Source of the DNA: Phosphitispora fastidiosa
GTDB taxonomy: Bacteria > Bacillota > Thermincolia > Thermincolales > UBA2595
Assembly (NCBI RefSeq): GCF_019008365.1
Contig: NZ_JAHHUL010000002.1
Coordinates: forward strand, 124,001 to 188,000
DNA: 64,000 nucleotides
Direction: 5' to 3'
The notes below the pieces were generated by a model, which worked only from the letters and a program-made list of their open reading frames with translations, searched no databases and was not told the DNA's origin. Position 1 is the first letter of the stretch; each line of letters starts with the position of its first letter. The translations under genes and the position numbers were made by a program. Shown here one piece after another: positions 45,877-55,749 of the stretch.

Positions 45877-47274
45877 TTATAGTCCCTGGATAACTTGCTC
45901 CAAGGCCAGAGCCAGTTTCTTAATATCTTCCTTGGTATGGATTTCAGTTATGCAGTACAATGCACTCTGCCCATACTCAGGGAACTCCTGGCTGAGGTCC
46001 TTGCCGCCGAATATTTTATGCTCCAGTAAGGCTTTATTGATCTCGGCAACAGTCTTGCCGATGCCATCAAAGTTAACCACAAACTCCTTGAAGCTGGGTG
46101 ACTTAAGAACAGGAACCTTGATACCTTTGATATTTGAAAGCAGGCCTTGAGCATACTTAACCCGCTGCATGATTCCCTCACCGAGGTCCCTGAAACCCTG
46201 TGGTCCCATCAGAGCCATGTAGACACCTGCGGCAATACCCCATAGTGCGGTAGTTGTCCCGATAAAGTCCTTGCCTTTTTCCCTTGATGCATAAGAAGTT
46301 CTTTCATAGAACACTTCACCGAAACTGTATTCCCCTTCTTGCACCGAAGTTGTTATCCCATAAAGCAGACCCGGATATTCGGCCACATACCTCTTGTCAT
46401 CCCGGGTGCAGATAAAGCCGGCCAGGCCGCCGCCCCACTGCATATGAAGACCTAGCGGCTGATAATCACCAACAGCAAAGTCAGCGCCATAATCAGCAGG
46501 AGCTGCCAGGACACCAAGGGAACTGGGGTCAACCCCCGCGATTACTTCGGCATCGTTATCATGGGCAATTTTGGCTATTTCTTCACCCTGAGTTTCAATG
46601 AAGCCCAGGTAAGACGGGTTTTCGAAATAAACAGCTGCAGTATTGGAAGATATCTTTGCTTTTAAATCAGTAAGATCCAAAAGACCTGTATCTTTGTCAT
46701 ACTTTATTTTCTCAACTTTAATTTCAGGTTTGCAGTAGTTTTTGACTACCGACAGTCTGCCAGGACTCATGTTTCCGGCAACGAGGATTTCCCTGCGTCC
46801 TGTCATCCTCGCAGCCATACGGCAGGCAATGGCAATAGCATTTGCCCAATCATAAGTAGGCTTATTGACTGCCTCAAAACCAGTCATTTCACCTATCATA
46901 CTGGCACTTTCAAAAAGCGCCTGCCACTTTCCGTGGTCCCCCTGAGCATCTCCTACTACATAAGCAGTAAGAAACTCATCACGGGTTATGATTTCATCAA
47001 CCACAGACGGAACATAATGCTGCCATGTACCTGCACCAAGGAAGTTGGTATATTCCTTGCAGGACTTGTTTTTTGCGAGTAACCCTTCAACGTGTCTCCT
47101 CAATTCATATTCGGAAAGAAAGGGCTCGGGAATATTCATTTTCCCTTTAAATCTCAGATGATCGGGAATCTCCTTAAAAATTTCTTCAACACTGTCAATA
47201 CCTATTTCTTTCAGCAGTTTTGTTTTCTCTTCCGGTACCGAGTTCGGTATGTAAGGATAGACCGGTTTGCTCAT
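45877..47274 (-). CDS. gcvPA: Glycine dehydrogenase (decarboxylating) subunit 1-like, divergent copy
   Basis: 465 aa. YTNFLGAGTWQHYVPSVVDE and FVVNFDGIGKTVAEIN follow the GcvPA fold, but the segment normally GEGQSLGxPxxFGGP reads GDYQPLGLHMQWGGG. First gene of the second glycine module. Confidence 0.88.
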   Translation of the reverse strand: MSKPVYPYIPNSVPEEKTKLLKEIGIDSVEEIFKEIPDHLRFKGKMNIPEPFLSEYELRRHVEGLLAKNKSCKEYTNFLGAGTWQHYVPSVVDEIITRDEFLTAYVVGDAQGDHGKWQALFESASMIGEMTGFEAVNKPTYDWANAIAIACRMAARMTGRREILVAGNMSPGRLSVVKNYCKPEIKVEKIKYDKDTGLLDLTDLKAKISSNTAAVYFENPSYLGFIETQGEEIAKIAHDNDAEVIAGVDPSSLGVLAAPADYGADFAVGDYQPLGLHMQWGGGLAGFICTRDDKRYVAEYPGLLYGITTSVQEGEYSFGEVFYERTSYASREKGKDFIGTTTALWGIAAGVYMALMGPQGFRDLGEGIMQRVKYAQGLLSNIKGIKVPVLKSPSFKEFVVNFDGIGKTVAEINKALLEHKIFGGKDLSQEFPEYGQSALYCITEIHTKEDIKKLALALEQVIQGL

Positions 47275-47643
47275 GTATCGTTCCTCCTTTTATTAATTAT
47301 TACTGTTTGATAGTCATCATATTAGGAATGTTACCTTTTAGTCAGATGTTTTTACTCCCACCCCCCATCACTTGGTAGCAATCCCCCAGATGTCGGAATA
47401 CCTTTTGCTGAATTTACTGCTTATACAGAAAAATTCGTGTAGCCAAATATGCAGGGCTCACCTCCTCATATAATTATTGAAGAATGTTGAAGTGATTTCA
47501 GTATCTGTGTTTAAATAATTTTATGATAATTTGTACAGTTAGTATTCTTATTTTACAACACTATTCATCGTATTATCAAATGAAATATGAGACAATTTTT
47601 GTTATTCCGGTCGATTTATGCAAAGTATCGTTAAACGGCGGGC
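47275..47643 (-). other. Long leader between glycine riboswitch A and gcvPA2
   Basis: 369 AT-rich bases without a convincing gene. A strong ribosome-site-like GAGGAGGTGAG precedes a possible 15-codon frame (GTG at about 47461, ending IFLYKQ), and TTGATA with TAAAAT about 18 bases apart could be an internal promoter. Otherwise I see nothing definite. Confidence 0.3.
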
Positions 47644-47886
47644 AAAAATAAAAAGGACAGAGCAAACAGCACTTTGCTGTTTGCTCTGTCCTTTAACCTG
47701 AGAGATTCACTTCTTCATTGAAGTTATCACCTTTGGTGTCCTAAGTTCTTCAACTTAGAAACTCTCCAGAGTCTCGTCCGGCTGCAGTACTTTTACCTGA
47801 GAGTTTCAAGGCCGGTACAGCCATACCACCTCTTGCTCCTTCGGCGCCTTCAAAATAAGGTCTCTCCCGCAGCCTTCATCCGTCCT
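47644..47886 (-). promoter_or_regulatory. Tandem glycine riboswitch A with terminator
   Basis: Minus strand from 47886. Two aptamers are readable, each with GGGAGAG/GGAGAG, then GAAGGCGCCGAAGGAGCAAG or GGACACCAAAGG, closing with CTCTCAGG. A perfect 16-bp terminator stem (47655-47670 with 47676-47691) and TTTTTATTTTT follow. A glycine-ON switch for gcvPA2. It is the second of two in series. Confidence 0.93.
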
Positions 47887-47950
47887 TATTATTTTTTCTT
47901 TGGTTACGTCCTGTTAACTCCCTGCATAAGAATGTTTCCCATGACAAAAC

Positions 47951-48188
47951 AAAAAAGAACAGGGTAAACAACCGCTAATGGCTGTTTACTCTGTCCCTAT
48001 GACCTGAGAGATTCACTTCGTTTTAGAAGATATCCCCTTTGGTGTCCTAAGCTTGTCAACTTAGAAACTCTCCAGAGCTACGTCCGGTTACAGTACTTTT
48101 GCCTGAGAGTTTCGAGGCTGGTTCAGCTGTACCCCCTCTTGCTCCTTCGGCGCCTTTAAATAAGGTCTCTCCCGCAACCTTCATCCGA
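47951..48188 (-). promoter_or_regulatory. Tandem glycine riboswitch B with terminator
   Basis: Same two-aptamer design as A, immediately upstream of it in the transcript, with its own terminator stem (47959-47970 with 47983-47994) and T6. High similarity to A suggests local duplication. A transcript must pass both terminators. Confidence 0.93.
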
Positions 48189-48260
48189 CTTTATTAGGTT
48201 GTTATAGTATAGATAAACACATACTACCCCAGTAAGTAGTTTTAGTCAACCATTTCCAGC

Positions 48261-48311
48261 GAACGGTCGTTTTTTGCAGTTGAACGGTCGTTTTTTGCAG
48301 TTGAACGGTCG
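48261..48311. repeat. 21-bp tandem repeat, 2.4 copies
   Basis: Units at 48261-48281, 48282-48302 and partial 48303-48311, beginning GAACGGTCGTTTTTTGCAG. On the minus strand they would encode a repeating VQLQKTT in an unlikely ORF. It lies between the lpdA terminator and the start of the riboswitch B transcript, near its promoter. Confidence 0.7.
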
Positions 48312-48365
48312 CGTTTGCGCCTTTAACCGTACTTTTGCAGTTGCTTTTCAGCACATAAAAATGCA

Positions 48366-48404
48366 ACAGCCGTGAACCCTTTGATTTCAAAGATTCACAG
48401 CTGT
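48366..48404 (-). terminator. Terminator of the gcv-lip-lpd operon
   Basis: ACAGCCGTGAA (48366-48376) pairs with TTCACAGCTGT (48394-48404), with an inner CTTTGA/TCAAAG stem. T-rich downstream on the minus strand. Confidence 0.8.
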
Positions 48405-48429
48405 TTTTATGCTTTATTAACCCCCAAGC

Positions 48430-49809
48430 TTAAGTATGAATACTCTTGCCATGAACAGCCTCAGCCGCTTCCATCATGGCCTCAGCTAAGGTAGGATGGG
48501 CATGAATAGTTTCAGCAAGCTGCTCTGAGGTTGCTCCCAGTCTAACGGCGAGGGCTGCCTCAGCAATTAAATCTGTGGCATGAGGCCCGACAATATGTAC
48601 CCCCAGAATCCGGTCTGTCTTCACATCAGCCAGAATTTTTACAAAACCATCGGTCTTACCGGAGGCCTGAGCTTTACCCAGGGCCATAAAGGGAAATTTC
48701 CCGGAACTGATATTTATGCCCTGTTCCCGGGCCTGCCGGCTGGTAATTCCAACACCTGCAATCTCCGGAGCCGTAAATATACAGTTGGGCACGACATCGT
48801 AGTTCATTTCTTTCTGCCTGCCCATAATGTTTTCCACAGCCGTAATCCCCTGTGCAGAAGCAACATGTGCCAGCTGAATCTTATTGGTTATATCTCCGAT
48901 GGCATAAATGTTGGGAATATTGGTCTGCATCCTGGAATTAACTGTTATTTCATTCTTAGGCCCCTGTTCAATCCCGAGTTCCCGCAATCCAAGCCCCTCA
49001 GTATTGAAGGTGCGGCCGATAGAAATAAGAACTTTCTCTGCTGCCAATTCTTCACCGCTGTCCAAAACTGCGGTTACACTGCCGCTGTCTTTACGTACTT
49101 CGGCGATTTTAGCGCTTGTAATAACTTTAATTTTACGCCGTTTAAACAGGCTCTGCATCAATTTTGATGCCTCTTCCTCAATTCCCGGCAAAATGGCAGG
49201 CATCACATCAACAATAGTAATATCACAGCCCAGTTCGGCAAATATGCAGGCAAACTCACAGCCAATAACACCACCGCCGATAATCAGCAAGCTCCTGGGT
49301 ATCTCGGTCAGAGAAAGTGCTTCATTGCTGGTTATCACCCGGTCCCCATCATAGCCCAAACTTGTTATCAGAGCCGGTTCTGATCCCGTGGCAATAATAA
49401 TGTTCTCCGCCTCAATTTTTTCGGCAGTACCATCGTTTTTCATTACCTCAATCCGGTTAACGGAAGCAAGCATTCCTATGCCCTCATACAAAACAATTTT
49501 GTTTTTCTTAAACAGATAATTTATTCCTTTAACGAGCCTCTGCACTACCTGGTTTTTACGCTCCATCATAGCTGCAAAATTTACTGTTGGGTTATCTGCA
49601 GAAATGCCAAATTCTTCACTTTTTTTAACCATATGCAGTGTCTCAGTCCCGGCAACCAGAGCCTTGGTAGGTATACATCCCCAATTAAGACATGTTCCTC
49701 CCAAATCTGCCTTTTCAACCACTGCAACCTTTGCTCCCAGCTGAGCAGCCCGGATGGCGGCAACATATCCTCCCGGTCCTCCGCCGATAATTGCAATATT
49801 ATAAGCCAT
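48430..49809 (-). CDS. lpdA: Dihydrolipoyl dehydrogenase
   Basis: 459 aa. FAD motif IIGGGPGGYVAAIRAAQLG, redox disulfide GGTCLNWGCIPTK, NAD motif IIGGGVIGCEFA, C-terminal HAHPTLAEAMMEAA with the catalytic His-Glu. L protein of glycine cleavage, reoxidising dihydrolipoyl-GcvH. Last gene of the operon. Confidence 0.95.
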   Translation of the reverse strand: MAYNIAIIGGGPGGYVAAIRAAQLGAKVAVVEKADLGGTCLNWGCIPTKALVAGTETLHMVKKSEEFGISADNPTVNFAAMMERKNQVVQRLVKGINYLFKKNKIVLYEGIGMLASVNRIEVMKNDGTAEKIEAENIIIATGSEPALITSLGYDGDRVITSNEALSLTEIPRSLLIIGGGVIGCEFACIFAELGCDITIVDVMPAILPGIEEEASKLMQSLFKRRKIKVITSAKIAEVRKDSGSVTAVLDSGEELAAEKVLISIGRTFNTEGLGLRELGIEQGPKNEITVNSRMQTNIPNIYAIGDITNKIQLAHVASAQGITAVENIMGRQKEMNYDVVPNCIFTAPEIAGVGITSRQAREQGINISSGKFPFMALGKAQASGKTDGFVKILADVKTDRILGVHIVGPHATDLIAEAALAVRLGATSEQLAETIHAHPTLAEAMMEAAEAVHGKSIHT

Positions 49810-49852
49810 TGCATCATCTCCTTTCTGCCTTATCTGCGCCCATCTAAATCAC

Positions 49853-50665
49853 TTATCTGCGCCTATTCCAATCATCGGCTGCATATCTGCCGGCGCTTAA
49901 CTCTGCTGCCATGTCTTCTTCTTCAGCTAGCGGCGCTGCCTCCCGAAGGCTGATTCCCAACACTGTCTCAAAACCATATTTAAAGCATTCGCACATTTTA
50001 TCGTACTCAGGGCTATAATCTAAAATTTCACTAAGACATGTAGCTTTCGCCAGGAAATAAGATTTGGCCCTTTCTCGGAGCTTTTCGCTGCTGAAGTTTA
50101 AAACCGAAAAGAGCAGGTCTGTATCCATCTTTACCGGAATGGAGCCATGCTGAAGGAGACAACCCCCGCGTCTGGTCTGGGCGCTGCCCACCAATTTCCG
50201 GCCTCCCACAACCATCTCATACCATGAAGGAGCATCAAAGCAGGCGGCTGAATTAAATTCAGTGTGCTTTTTACCTTCAGAAAGTTCCGCCTGAACCCCT
50301 AATTCCGCCAGTCCTTTAACCAGACCTCTGCTCACAGCCAGATAAGATTGCAGTATCGAGCCCGCTATCTTTTGATTGTCTTCCGGAGCTATCACGCTAT
50401 AGGTAAACTCGTCCTGATGCAGTACCGCCCGGCCACCGGTGAGCCTTCTAACTACATCCACACCTTCTCTCTTGCATGCCTCCACATCTATCTCTTGCTC
50501 CAGTTTTTGAAAATATCCCAGGCTGACTGCCGGCGGCGTCCAGCGGTAAAACCGGATAGTCGGCGGCGCTAACCCCTGCATAACAGAATTCATGACAGCT
50601 TCGTCAAAGGCCATGTTCATAGCTGCAGGTAAAGGTTTATCAACAATCAGGCGCCACTTCTCCAT
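49853..50665 (-). CDS. lipM: Octanoyltransferase LipM-like
   Basis: 270 aa biotin/lipoate transferase fold. VVRRLTGGRAVLH, the acyl-thioester Cys in AACFDAPSWYEMVV, and KLVGSAQTRR with LLQHGSIP, all as in B. subtilis LipM. Moves octanoyl from ACP to GcvH for sulfur insertion by the radical SAM pair encoded upstream. 2 bp after the upstream gene. Confidence 0.85.
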   Translation of the reverse strand: MEKWRLIVDKPLPAAMNMAFDEAVMNSVMQGLAPPTIRFYRWTPPAVSLGYFQKLEQEIDVEACKREGVDVVRRLTGGRAVLHQDEFTYSVIAPEDNQKIAGSILQSYLAVSRGLVKGLAELGVQAELSEGKKHTEFNSAACFDAPSWYEMVVGGRKLVGSAQTRRGGCLLQHGSIPVKMDTDLLFSVLNFSSEKLRERAKSYFLAKATCLSEILDYSPEYDKMCECFKYGFETVLGISLREAAPLAEEEDMAAELSAGRYAADDWNRRR

Positions 50666-50667
50666 AA

Positions 50668-51627
50668 TTATAACCTGCCATCCAGTGATTTGATTACCAT
50701 GTCGATGGCTTCATCTATTTCCGGTTTGGTCAGAGGACGCGGATAATTGTAGATGACCCCTCCAGGTTTTTCATTATAATATGGGCGGTTACAACCGGAG
50801 CATCCGGAAGTTTCAAAGGCTTTTCCGTCTTTTAAATACTCTGTCAGCATTTCGGCGGTCAAGCCATAGTCAATCAGACGTCCGGAATAAAACCTGCAAT
50901 CACCCGCCGGTATTATATCCATCAGGTAGTTGGCAGCCTGCATTCTCCGGTAACAATCAAGCTCAGGCGGCTTCATGCCCGCCATCCTGGTCCCGGGGAC
51001 CGGAGTAAAAGCAAAGAGCCCCACTGTAACCCCCAGTTCCCTCATGTAGCGGATTATATTGACCATCTCTTGTTCTGTTTCCCCAAGGCCAACAATCAGG
51101 TGTGTGGATATCCGTCCCGGCAGGAGTCCGGCTGCGTCACTGATAAAATTCAGGGTATCCTGCCAGCTTCCTGATTTTGTCAGGTTGTACACCCGTTCAC
51201 AGGCAGCGTCAAGCGCCAGTCCGATGCGGTCCACACCGGCTTCAGCAAGAGCCAGGATTTCTTCCCTGTGATTAACCTTGGTGGAGACACAGATTGGGAT
51301 ATCGGAATACTTTTTGATGTGATTTACCATTTCCTTTACCTGTTCAATCGCTTTGCTGCCATCTACAACTTGCAGGCAGGCCCGCTGCAGCTTTCCTTCT
51401 TCATGGGCTGCTTTAATCTGGTGGACCGTGTCCTCAATCCGGCACTGTGACCAGGTAACTCTTGATAACAAATCGGTACGGGAAGAAGCATTTCTTGCCT
51501 GTGGACAAAAACCGCAGTCATGGATACACCTTTCTCCACACATCATATAGGCAGTAGTAGGGAGAATATCAATAGCCAGTTTCCTGATTCCCAGGACATG
51601 TGCCGTACCCGCAGAAAGCTTAATCAT
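50668..51627 (-). CDS. Radical SAM protein, BioB-like (LipS1/LipS2-type lipoyl synthase subunit)
   Basis: About 319 aa. Radical SAM Cys motif CIHDCGFC, BioB-like barrel (HLIVGLGETEQEMVNII), and a C-terminal SGCSGCNRPYY that may hold an auxiliary cluster. Its neighbours are LipM, a second radical SAM protein and GcvH, with no classic LipA, which fits a two-protein LipS1/LipS2 lipoyl synthase. I cannot say which of the two it is. ATG 51627 overlaps the upstream stop. Confidence 0.8.
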   Translation of the reverse strand: MIKLSAGTAHVLGIRKLAIDILPTTAYMMCGERCIHDCGFCPQARNASSRTDLLSRVTWSQCRIEDTVHQIKAAHEEGKLQRACLQVVDGSKAIEQVKEMVNHIKKYSDIPICVSTKVNHREEILALAEAGVDRIGLALDAACERVYNLTKSGSWQDTLNFISDAAGLLPGRISTHLIVGLGETEQEMVNIIRYMRELGVTVGLFAFTPVPGTRMAGMKPPELDCYRRMQAANYLMDIIPAGDCRFYSGRLIDYGLTAEMLTEYLKDGKAFETSGCSGCNRPYYNEKPGGVIYNYPRPLTKPEIDEAIDMVIKSLDGRL

Positions 51628-52481
51628 AATACACAGCACTCCTCTCCCCTGATAACCTCAAGCCCCATTTCCTCCGCCATAGCCATGACTCCCGGAGTTG
51701 GCTGGACTATCTTATTAACTCCGCTGCGCACTGCCAGTTGGTCCAATTCAAACCTGTACCTGCCTTTAGGTCTCATACAGCCGAGGTTTATCGGTATGTC
51801 GGGAAAGTCTATGCGGGCTTTGCAAAGGATTTGGATGACCTCCTGTAATGGGGCCGGTTTCCTCTCGGCATAAAGAGTGCCGTCTGTCGGGGAAAACACG
51901 ATAAAGACCAAACCCTTTACTCCCACTTCTTTTAGAATTTCCAAAGCCTTGTATTCTCCGCTGATTTGGCCGCCACGGAGCCCAATACAGATATGTGGAA
52001 TTACGGTAACCCTACGCTGCAGGCGAAGATAAGTCAGGATATAATCCTCTACTCTCTTGTTCAGGCCGTAAACTTCCCTGATTGTTTCATTGTCTCCGAC
52101 GAAATCAAAAGAAACAACATCGGCTAACTGACTGAACTGCTCAATCTCCTGTTCATCCTGAAGTCCGACATGAAGGTTTATCTGGCGGCGGCTGTCTTTG
52201 ATCCCTTTAATGTACGGGAGATAATGTGATATCGGAACCCTTCCTTCCTTGTCACAACCACCGGAAATTAAACAGCTTTTAATCTCTTTGCCCAAGCTCT
52301 CCTGCCAGGTGCTGATTGGATCCATTGCCTGCAGAAAATGTCCGTTGCAGTGGGCACATTTCAGCATACACTCGCTGCCGGTAACACTTATGGACCTGGT
52401 TTTTGCCGGGAAATCAAGTTGTATTATATTTGGAAAATTTTCTTGTCTTACCTGCCAGGCTTCATTAAGCATCTGTTCCAT
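51624..52481 (-). CDS. Radical SAM protein (partner LipS1/LipS2-type subunit)
   Basis: 285 aa. Radical SAM motif CMLKCAHC after SISVTGSE, a Gly-rich SAM segment (CLISGGCDKEG), INLGCMRPKGRYR, and a C-terminal GEECCVL with vicinal cysteines. Follows gcvPB by about 40 bp and overlaps the next radical SAM gene by 4 bp. Pairs with it as a probable lipoyl synthase (inference from family and context). Confidence 0.8.
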   Translation of the reverse strand: MEQMLNEAWQVRQENFPNIIQLDFPAKTRSISVTGSECMLKCAHCNGHFLQAMDPISTWQESLGKEIKSCLISGGCDKEGRVPISHYLPYIKGIKDSRRQINLHVGLQDEQEIEQFSQLADVVSFDFVGDNETIREVYGLNKRVEDYILTYLRLQRRVTVIPHICIGLRGGQISGEYKALEILKEVGVKGLVFIVFSPTDGTLYAERKPAPLQEVIQILCKARIDFPDIPINLGCMRPKGRYRFELDQLAVRSGVNKIVQPTPGVMAMAEEMGLEVIRGEECCVL

Positions 52482-52524
52482 AAGTAATCCCTTCCATTAA
52501 AAAGTGTTCCGGGTAAGCCCAATA

Positions 52525-53973
52525 CTATTCCGGTTTATATTTCAGCACAGGCTGACGCGCCGCCAGGGTTTCATCCAGACGACCGACAACCGTATTGTGG
52601 GGAGCTTCTTTGACCAAGTCCGCATCTTTTTCTACTTCATCGGCAATTTTTAACATTACCGCAACAAACTCATCCAGAGTATCTTTACTCTCTGTTTCAG
52701 TAGGTTCTATCATCATCGCCTCTTCCACAATCAAGGGGAAATAAATTGTCGGCGGATGATATCCATAATCAAGGAGTCGTTTGGCTATGTCCAGGGTGTG
52801 TATGCCATACCCCTTCTGATTAGCAGTATTCAGCACAAATTCATGTTTGCAGATCCTGTCATAAGTGACGTAGTAACGGTCCTTTAGCTTTGCCATGAGA
52901 TAGTTGGCATTCAGCACAGCATGCTCAGTCACGTTCTTCAGACCTGCCCCTCCCAGGGCTCTGATGTATGCATAGGCTTTAACTACAACTCCGAAGTTGC
53001 CGTAAAAACCATGTACCTTACCGATAGTCTGCGGCCTGTCGTAGTCAAGATAGAACCTGCCTTCCTTTTCTGCAACCACAGGTTTGGGTAAAAACTGTTC
53101 CAGGAAATCCTTAACCCCAACCGGGCCTGACCCCGGACCCCCGCCGCCGTGCGGGGTGGCGAATGTCTTATGTAGATTAAAGTGAATAACATCAAAGCCC
53201 ATGTCTCCGGGACGTGCTATCCCCATTATGGCATTGGCATTGGCCCCATCATAGTATAGCAGCCCGCCTTTTTCATGCACAATTTGGGCAATCTCCTGAA
53301 TATTCTCATCAAACAGCCCCACAGTATTGGGATTTGTCAGCATCAATGCCGCAACTTCCTCATCCATTGCAGCCCGCAGTGATTCCAGGTCTACTCCGCC
53401 GCGCTCATCTGATTTGACCTGCACTGTCTTAAACCCGCATACATTGGCTGTGGCAGGGTTGGTACCGTGAGCCGAGTCAGGCACAATTACCTTGGTTCTG
53501 CTTTCCCCCCGGCTGCGGTGGTAAGCATTGATAATTGCCATCCCTGTATATTCACCATGAGCTCCTGCCGCCGGCTGCAGGGTTACCTTTGACATTCCGG
53601 CTATTTCCGCCAGGTACTTTTCGGTATTGAACATTAATTCCAGGGCACCCTGAGCAATTTCCTCAGGCTGGTAAGGATGTATGGCTGCAAAAGCAGGCAG
53701 CCGGGACATGTCCTCATTAACCTTGGGATTGTATTTCATAGTACAGGAACCCAGGGGATAGAATCCTGTGTCAAGTCCGTGATTCAGTGTCGACAGTTCC
53801 GTAAAATGCCTGACCACATCAATCTCACTTACTTCAGGCAATCCCGGTGCCTCATCCCTGAGGTATTCCTGGGGAATCAACGCTGAAAGCTCCCGCTCCG
53901 GTACATCGGATTCCGGCAGACTGACCCCCCGCCGCCCGGGTTTGCTCATTTCAAAAATCAGCCGTTTAGTCAT
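52525..53973 (-). CDS. gcvPB: Glycine dehydrogenase (decarboxylating) subunit 2
   Basis: 482 aa. PLP lysine in [45 protein letters not shown] protein beta half of glycine cleavage. ATG 53973 has GGGAGGG upstream and overlaps gcvPA by 8 bp. Confidence 0.95.
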   Translation of the reverse strand: MTKRLIFEMSKPGRRGVSLPESDVPERELSALIPQEYLRDEAPGLPEVSEIDVVRHFTELSTLNHGLDTGFYPLGSCTMKYNPKVNEDMSRLPAFAAIHPYQPEEIAQGALELMFNTEKYLAEIAGMSKVTLQPAAGAHGEYTGMAIINAYHRSRGESRTKVIVPDSAHGTNPATANVCGFKTVQVKSDERGGVDLESLRAAMDEEVAALMLTNPNTVGLFDENIQEIAQIVHEKGGLLYYDGANANAIMGIARPGDMGFDVIHFNLHKTFATPHGGGGPGSGPVGVKDFLEQFLPKPVVAEKEGRFYLDYDRPQTIGKVHGFYGNFGVVVKAYAYIRALGGAGLKNVTEHAVLNANYLMAKLKDRYYVTYDRICKHEFVLNTANQKGYGIHTLDIAKRLLDYGYHPPTIYFPLIVEEAMMIEPTETESKDTLDEFVAVMLKIADEVEKDADLVKEAPHNTVVGRLDETLAARQPVLKYKPE

Positions 53974-55321
53974 TAGAAGCCCTCCCTTCAATTCCAGCGA
54001 TGGCTTTTACAAGAGAGGCCATTTCTTCCTTGGTCCGCTTCTCAGTCACACAAATTAACATGTGATTTTTTAACTCAGGGTAAAATCTGCCCAGATCAAG
54101 TCCGCCGATTATTTTTTCCTGCAGCAGTTCACGGTTGATTTCCTCTACCGGTCGATTCGTTTTTACTGTAAATTCCTTAAATGTCGATATTCCAAAGGCG
54201 GGGCCAACACCAATTTTCTGCAGCTCTTCTTTTAAATAAGCAGCTTTTTGCAGGCACAGTTTGGCCACATCTACGAGGCCGCTCTTACCCAGCATACTCA
54301 GGTAAATGGTAGCCGCCAGCGCACAAAGGGCTTCGTTGGAACAAATGTTGGAGGTGGCTTTTTCCCTTCTGATATGCTGTTCTCTGGCCTGCAGTGTCAG
54401 GACAAATGCTCTTTGCCCCCTGTTATCCAGGGTCTGCCCGACCACCCGGCCTGGCATCCTCCTCATGAATTTGCCGGTACAGGCAAAGAAACCCAGCTGC
54501 GGACCGCCAAAACTCACCGGGTTACCCAGTGACTGTCCTTCTCCAACCACGATATCTGCTCCATATTCCCCCGGGGACTTCAAAATAGCCAGTGATATCG
54601 GATCCACTACAGCTATATACAGGCCGCCTTTTTCATGTATTATATCTGAAATCTGCTGAACCTTTTCCAGGCCGCCGAAGAAATTCGGGTGTTGAATAAT
54701 CACACCCGCAGTCTTATCATCCATCAATTCCGATAATGCCGCAGCATCTGTAACACCATCATTGTAGGGCGCTTCTACTACTTCTATATTTTGGGGTCCT
54801 GCATATGTCCGCAATACATCGCGGTACTCAGGATGTACGGTACTGGAAACAATTATCTTTTTGCAGCGTTTAATCTCACAAGCCATCAAAGCCGCTTCCG
54901 CCATTGCTGATGCCCCATCATACATAGACGCATTAGCCACTTCCATACCCGTCAGTTCACATACCATGGTCTGATATTCGAATATTGACATCAGGGTTCC
55001 CTGGCTGATTTCAGGCTGATACGGAGTATATGCCGTATAAAACTCCGACCTTAAAAGCATATGGTTAATCACACTTGGTATATAGTGATCATAAGACCCC
55101 GCTCCTAAAAAAGATACATACTGATCCAGGCTGCCGTTCTTTTTCCCCAACTCATCCATATGCCGTATCAGTTCCATTTCTGACAGCGGTCCGGGAATTT
55201 CTAACCCCCGCTGAAGGCGTAATGCCTCAGGAATATCTGCAAACAGGTCTTCTATCGACCCTGACCCTATTGCCTTCAGCATTTCCTTGCGTTCATTTTC
55301 CGTGTGAGGTACAAAGTTCAT
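53966..55321 (-). CDS. gcvPA: Glycine dehydrogenase (decarboxylating) subunit 1
   Basis: 451 aa. [31 protein letters not shown], and [18 protein letters not shown] all canonical. ATG 55321 sits 1 bp after the gcvH stop with the ribosome site in the gcvH end. Confidence 0.95.
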   Translation of the reverse strand: MNFVPHTENERKEMLKAIGSGSIEDLFADIPEALRLQRGLEIPGPLSEMELIRHMDELGKKNGSLDQYVSFLGAGSYDHYIPSVINHMLLRSEFYTAYTPYQPEISQGTLMSIFEYQTMVCELTGMEVANASMYDGASAMAEAALMACEIKRCKKIIVSSTVHPEYRDVLRTYAGPQNIEVVEAPYNDGVTDAAALSELMDDKTAGVIIQHPNFFGGLEKVQQISDIIHEKGGLYIAVVDPISLAILKSPGEYGADIVVGEGQSLGNPVSFGGPQLGFFACTGKFMRRMPGRVVGQTLDNRGQRAFVLTLQAREQHIRREKATSNICSNEALCALAATIYLSMLGKSGLVDVAKLCLQKAAYLKEELQKIGVGPAFGISTFKEFTVKTNRPVEEINRELLQEKIIGGLDLGRFYPELKNHMLICVTEKRTKEEMASLVKAIAGIEGRASND

Positions 55322-55322
55322 A

Positions 55323-55709
55323 TTACTCCCCCTCCACCAAGAGTTTACCATATTCCTCCACGCTGAGTAAGTTATCTAACTCAGCAGCATCCGACATCTC
55401 GATTGTAAAAATCCACCCTTCCCCAAACGCTTCTTTGTTTATAAGCTCCGGGGTATCTTCCAGCACTGCATTGACAGCAGCTATTTTGCCCCCCACAGGA
55501 GCAAATACCTCAGAAACCGCCTTTACCGACTCAATATTGGCTGCAGCTTCTCCTGTGGAGTACTCTGCCCCCACTTCCGGCAGTTCTACAAAAACAACAT
55601 CTCCCATAAGACTTTGGGCGACATCTGTTACACCTATTATCGCCTTATTGCCTTCTACTCGTACCCACTCATGATCTTTAGTATACTTGAGGTCCTTTGG
55701 ATTTTCCAT
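55323..55709 (-). CDS. gcvH: Glycine cleavage system H protein, copy 2
   Basis: 128 aa, lipoylated Lys in ESVKAVSEVFAP. Paralogue of the copy at 38701-39087. Between gcvT and gcvPA in the operon. Confidence 0.95.
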   Translation of the reverse strand: MENPKDLKYTKDHEWVRVEGNKAIIGVTDVAQSLMGDVVFVELPEVGAEYSTGEAAANIESVKAVSEVFAPVGGKIAAVNAVLEDTPELINKEAFGEGWIFTIEMSDAAELDNLLSVEEYGKLLVEGE

Positions 55710-55749
55710 TCAGCTAATTCCTCCTTTTTATTCTTTGAGTTTTACATAA

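Noticed and set aside
48223..48240. TACTAC...GTAGT near the riboswitch B promoter as a tenth BlaI-type operator
   Set aside because: The spacing between half-sites does not match the 7-base gap of the other nine sites.
48202..48390. 62-aa minus-strand frame with VQLQKTT repeats
   Set aside because: It consists of the 21-bp tandem repeat and the operon terminator, with no ribosome site.
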